A stretch of 64,000 nucleotides of DNA from Tessaracoccus sp. SD287 (GTDB lineage Bacteria; Actinomycetota; Actinomycetes; Propionibacteriales; Propionibacteriaceae), in NCBI RefSeq assembly GCF_017355265.1, contig NZ_JADIJQ010000012.1, forward strand, positions 1 through 64,000. The letters run 5' to 3'. A model generated the notes under the pieces. That model searched no databases and was not told where the DNA came from. It saw only the letters and a program-made list of their open reading frames with translations. Shown piece by piece: positions 62,102 to 64,000 of the stretch (the first letter of the stretch is position 1; every line of letters begins with the position of its first letter). Made by a program: the position numbers and the translations under genes.

Positions 62102-62647
62102 ATGCCCCGCACTGCCCGTACCGGTTGGAGCCGAGTTCGCACTGGGGCCGTGGCCGTCGCGGCGGCGCTGGCCGTCACCGGCTGCGCCCACCCCAGCGGT
62201 GGCACCGCCTTCGAGGTCGAGGGCCACAGCATCAGCCTCACCGACCTGCAGTCAGCCGCCCAGGCCTGCGCCGCGCCACTGGGCTTCAGCCAGGACGCCA
62301 TGGACGCCCAGATCCGCATCATCGCCCTGCAGGGGCTGATCGGGAAGGCGTTGGCCGAGCAGAACGGCCTGTCCTACTCCGACGCGCAGGTGCGCCAGGC
62401 GCTGGCCGACCAGCAGGTCGACGGTGCCCTCGATGCGCCCGGCTGCAGCGAGGTCGCCCGCGCCTACGGCACCTTCTTCCTGGCCGCCACCCAGGTCGGC
62501 GCCGACCGGGGCATCGCCCAGATCACGGCCATGGACGTGGTGGTCAACCCCCGCCTCGGCAGCTGGGACCGTGAGCAGCTCGGCCTGCGCCACGGCAACG
62601 GCTCGCTGTCGCAGGTCGGCCCCGAGTCGCTCGACTCTCAGGGCTGA
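62102..62647 (+). CDS. SurA-N-like lipoprotein
   Basis: 181 residues. Basic start, hydrophobic signal and lipobox LAVTGC (Cys about 29). Mature part has helical SurA/PrsA N-terminal character (ISLTDLQSAAQAC, IIALQGLIGKALAEQNGLSYSD) but no PPIase domain. GAGGAAAC precedes ATG 62102; an upstream in-frame ATG inside mfd is unlikely. Ends one base into mazG. Confidence 0.82.
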   Translation: MPRTARTGWSRVRTGAVAVAAALAVTGCAHPSGGTAFEVEGHSISLTDLQSAAQACAAPLGFSQDAMDAQIRIIALQGLIGKALAEQNGLSYSDAQVRQALADQQVDGALDAPGCSEVARAYGTFFLAATQVGADRGIAQITAMDVVVNPRLGSWDREQLGLRHGNGSLSQVGPESLDSQG

Positions 62648-63273
62648 TGAGCGAACCCGGCCAGGAGTTGCTGCGGTTGCGCCAGGTGATGCACCGGCTG
62701 CGCCGGGAGTGCCCCTGGGACGCCCAGCAGACCCACCGCAGCCTGGTCACCTATCTGGTCGAGGAGACCGGTGAGGTGATCGACGCCATTGAGACCGGTG
62801 ATGACACCGACCTGGTCGAGGAGCTCGGCGACCTGCTGCTGCAGGTCTACTTCCACGCCGAGATTGCCGAACAGCAGGGCCGGTTCACCTTGGACGAGGT
62901 CGCAGCCGGCATTGCCGACAAGCTCACTGACCGGCACCCCTACGTCTTCGGCGAGGACGAGGTGCCCGACGACCCGAAAATTGCCTGGGAGGCGCGCAAG
63001 CGTGCCGAGAAGGGCCGCACCTCGTCCCTGGACGGCATCGCGCAGTCCCTCAGCGTCGTCGCCCGGGCCACCAAGGTGGCCAGTCGGACCCGCAACCACC
63101 ACGTGCCCATCGACCTGCCAGACGCACCGGTCACCGCCGACCAGGTGGGGCAGGGGATCATTGACCTGGTGCTGCGGGCGCACGCCAGCGGGATTGACGC
63201 CGACCAGGCCAGCCGGGAGGCGTTGCGGGCGCTGGAGACGCGCATCCAACAGGCCGAGCTGGACGCTCGCTGA
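62647..63273 (+). CDS. mazG: MazG nucleoside triphosphate pyrophosphohydrolase
   Basis: 208 residues, the single-domain actinobacterial size. Hydrolyses (d)NTPs to NMPs and PPi to clean the nucleotide pool. ECPWDAQQTHRSLVTYL, then the metal motif EETGEVIDAIE and EELGDLLLQVYFHAEIA. ATG 62647 overlaps the lipoprotein stop by one base. Order mfd-lipoprotein-mazG matches mycobacteria, where eno follows; here aldolase follows instead. Confidence 0.95.
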   Translation: MSEPGQELLRLRQVMHRLRRECPWDAQQTHRSLVTYLVEETGEVIDAIETGDDTDLVEELGDLLLQVYFHAEIAEQQGRFTLDEVAAGIADKLTDRHPYVFGEDEVPDDPKIAWEARKRAEKGRTSSLDGIAQSLSVVARATKVASRTRNHHVPIDLPDAPVTADQVGQGIIDLVLRAHASGIDADQASREALRALETRIQQAELDAR

Positions 63274-63297
63274 GGGCCGATGGCAACATCCGGCGCG

Positions 63298-63326
63298 TTG
63301 TATGCACTCGTATATACATGTATACT
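63298..63326 (+). promoter_or_regulatory. fba promoter with embedded palindromic operator
   Basis: TTGTAT at 63298-63303, 17 bases, TATACT at 63321-63326: a good sigma70-type promoter 42 bases before the start. The palindrome TATACATGTATA (63313-63324) overlaps the -10, an AT-rich island in a GC-rich region, fit for a repressor. Confidence 0.7.
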
Positions 63327-63367
63327 CGCCGTTAATCGACGTGAACTACCCCCTTCAGGAGCACACT

Positions 63368-64000
63368 ATGACTTTCGCCAGCACCAAGGCGCTGACTCTG
63401 GCGGCCAAGGCAGGCGGTTACGCCGTGCCCGCCGTGAACATCGTGGACCAGTTGTCGCTCAACGCCGTTGTTGATGCCGCCAACGAGGCCCGGTCGCCGA
63501 TCATCCTGCAGACCTCGGTCAAGACCCTCAAGGTGCTCGGCGCCGAGGCGCTGGGCGCCGCCGCCAAGCTCGCCGCCGCACGCGTCGACGTCCCCGTCGC
63601 GTTGCACCTGGACCACTGCCCCGACCGGGCCGTGATCACCGAGGCCATCAAGTACGGCTGGTCGTCGGTGCTCTTCGACGCCAGCGACCGCGACCTGGAC
63701 ACCGCCTGGGCCGAGACCCGTGAGGTCGTCGCCGAAGCGCATGCCGCCGGCGTCGACGTCGAGTCCGAGATCGAGAACATCATCGGGGTCGAGGACGGCG
63801 TCGGGTCGGACACCGCCAAGCACAGCTACTCCGTCGACAAGCTGATCGAGGTTGCCACCGACACCGGCACCGACCTGATCGCCCCCCAGCTCGGCACCGC
63901 CCATGGCCTGTACAAGGCCTCGCCCGTCCTGCTGTTCGAGCGCGTCGAGGAGTTCGCGTCGAAGACCGACCTGGCCATCGTCCTGCACGGTGGCACCGGC
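63368..64000 (+). CDS. fba: Class II fructose-bisphosphate aldolase, N-terminal part
   Basis: 211 residues are seen before the window ends. Zn-dependent cleavage of fructose-1,6-bisphosphate in glycolysis. Metal/active-site parts visible: VPVALHLDHC (His ligand), SVLFDASDRDLD, VESEIENIIGVEDG, TAHGLYK, and IVLHGGTG at the edge. ATG 63368 is preceded by CAGGAG. The rest runs off the window. Confidence 0.94.
   Translation, partial: MTFASTKALTLAAKAGGYAVPAVNIVDQLSLNAVVDAANEARSPIILQTSVKTLKVLGAEALGAAAKLAAARVDVPVALHLDHCPDRAVITEAIKYGWSSVLFDASDRDLDTAWAETREVVAEAHAAGVDVESEIENIIGVEDGVGSDTAKHSYSVDKLIEVATDTGTDLIAPQLGTAHGLYKASPVLLFERVEEFASKTDLAIVLHGGTG

Noticed and set aside
1-64000. Very long open frames antisense to pyc, mfd, PMT and other genes (one over 1,000 codons)
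   Set aside because: Composition is Gly/Arg/Asp/Val-rich without family motifs; they arise from GC-biased third positions of the real genes on the other strand.
1-64000. CRISPR arrays, rRNA operons, prophage or transposases
   Set aside because: No regularly spaced repeats, rRNA sequence, phage structural or transposase motifs were seen.

Overview
The window is very GC-rich, densely packed and almost entirely coding. No intergenic stretch exceeds about 210 bases, and many genes meet in ATGA, GTGA or few-base overlaps. Gene content and order are actinobacterial: CspB with DUF3027, acVLRF1, DtxR, DUF222-HNH, PMT and the mfd-lipoprotein-mazG run. A UGP2-type UTP-glucose uridylyltransferase, a large pyruvate carboxylase and GC content fit Propionibacteriaceae or a near relative; that placement is inference from gene content, not a database result.

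Layout. (1) 1-12,989: start of a helicase-associated DNA-binding protein, NagB, MFS exporter, CspB, DUF3027, DUF2530, NCS2 purine/pyrimidine permease, SIMPL protein, pyruvate carboxylase, and a secreted propeller-like protein preceded by a 28-residue membrane peptide. (2) 12,995-19,697: SerC divergent from PdxH, the stalled-ribosome factor acVLRF1, then an overlapping run NagA - DtxR - unknown protein, a methyltransferase and thioredoxin. (3) 19,704-25,973: tRNA-Arg, UGP-type uridylyltransferase, MscL, SAF/CpaB-like protein, FmdB, 5-formyl-THF cyclo-ligase, and the divisome pair Glp (MoeA-like) and GlpR/SepX. (4) 25,976-34,902: Hsp70-like protein, cupin, methyltransferase, tRNA-Ala, a TetR/SnoaL/NmrA cassette with less GC-biased codon use, small membrane and DUF6767-like proteins, alpha/beta hydrolase, DUF222-HNH protein and HAD phosphatase. 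(5) 34,934-45,051: MFS, glycosyltransferase, an ABC importer whose two permease domains are fused, DUF2231, an amino-acid permease, a lipoprotein divergent from a Ser/Thr kinase. (6) 45,061-64,000: a conserved actinobacterial block (PMT, RsmI, TatD, KsgA, IspE, TetR, GlmU, Prs, L25, Pth, Mfd, lipoprotein, MazG), interrupted by a MarR gene, a GH4 glycosidase with an irregular tRNA-Gln, and a DUF559 gene; it ends in class II aldolase.

How the genes work together: NagA and NagB return amino sugars to glycolysis, while GlmU, IspE and the UGP enzyme feed cell-wall and glycan precursors, and Glp/GlpR link to FtsZ-dependent division. KsgA, RsmI, L25, Pth and acVLRF1 are translation maintenance functions.

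Points most worth a second look: GlmU lacks the acetyltransferase active site; the DUF559 gene is bracketed by two 71-bp palindromic elements; the same gene and the SAF-domain gene share an identical promoter module (a 13-mer next to the start codon plus two TTnTCCACAG boxes at the same spacing); and rplY and fba have structured or palindromic upstream regions.
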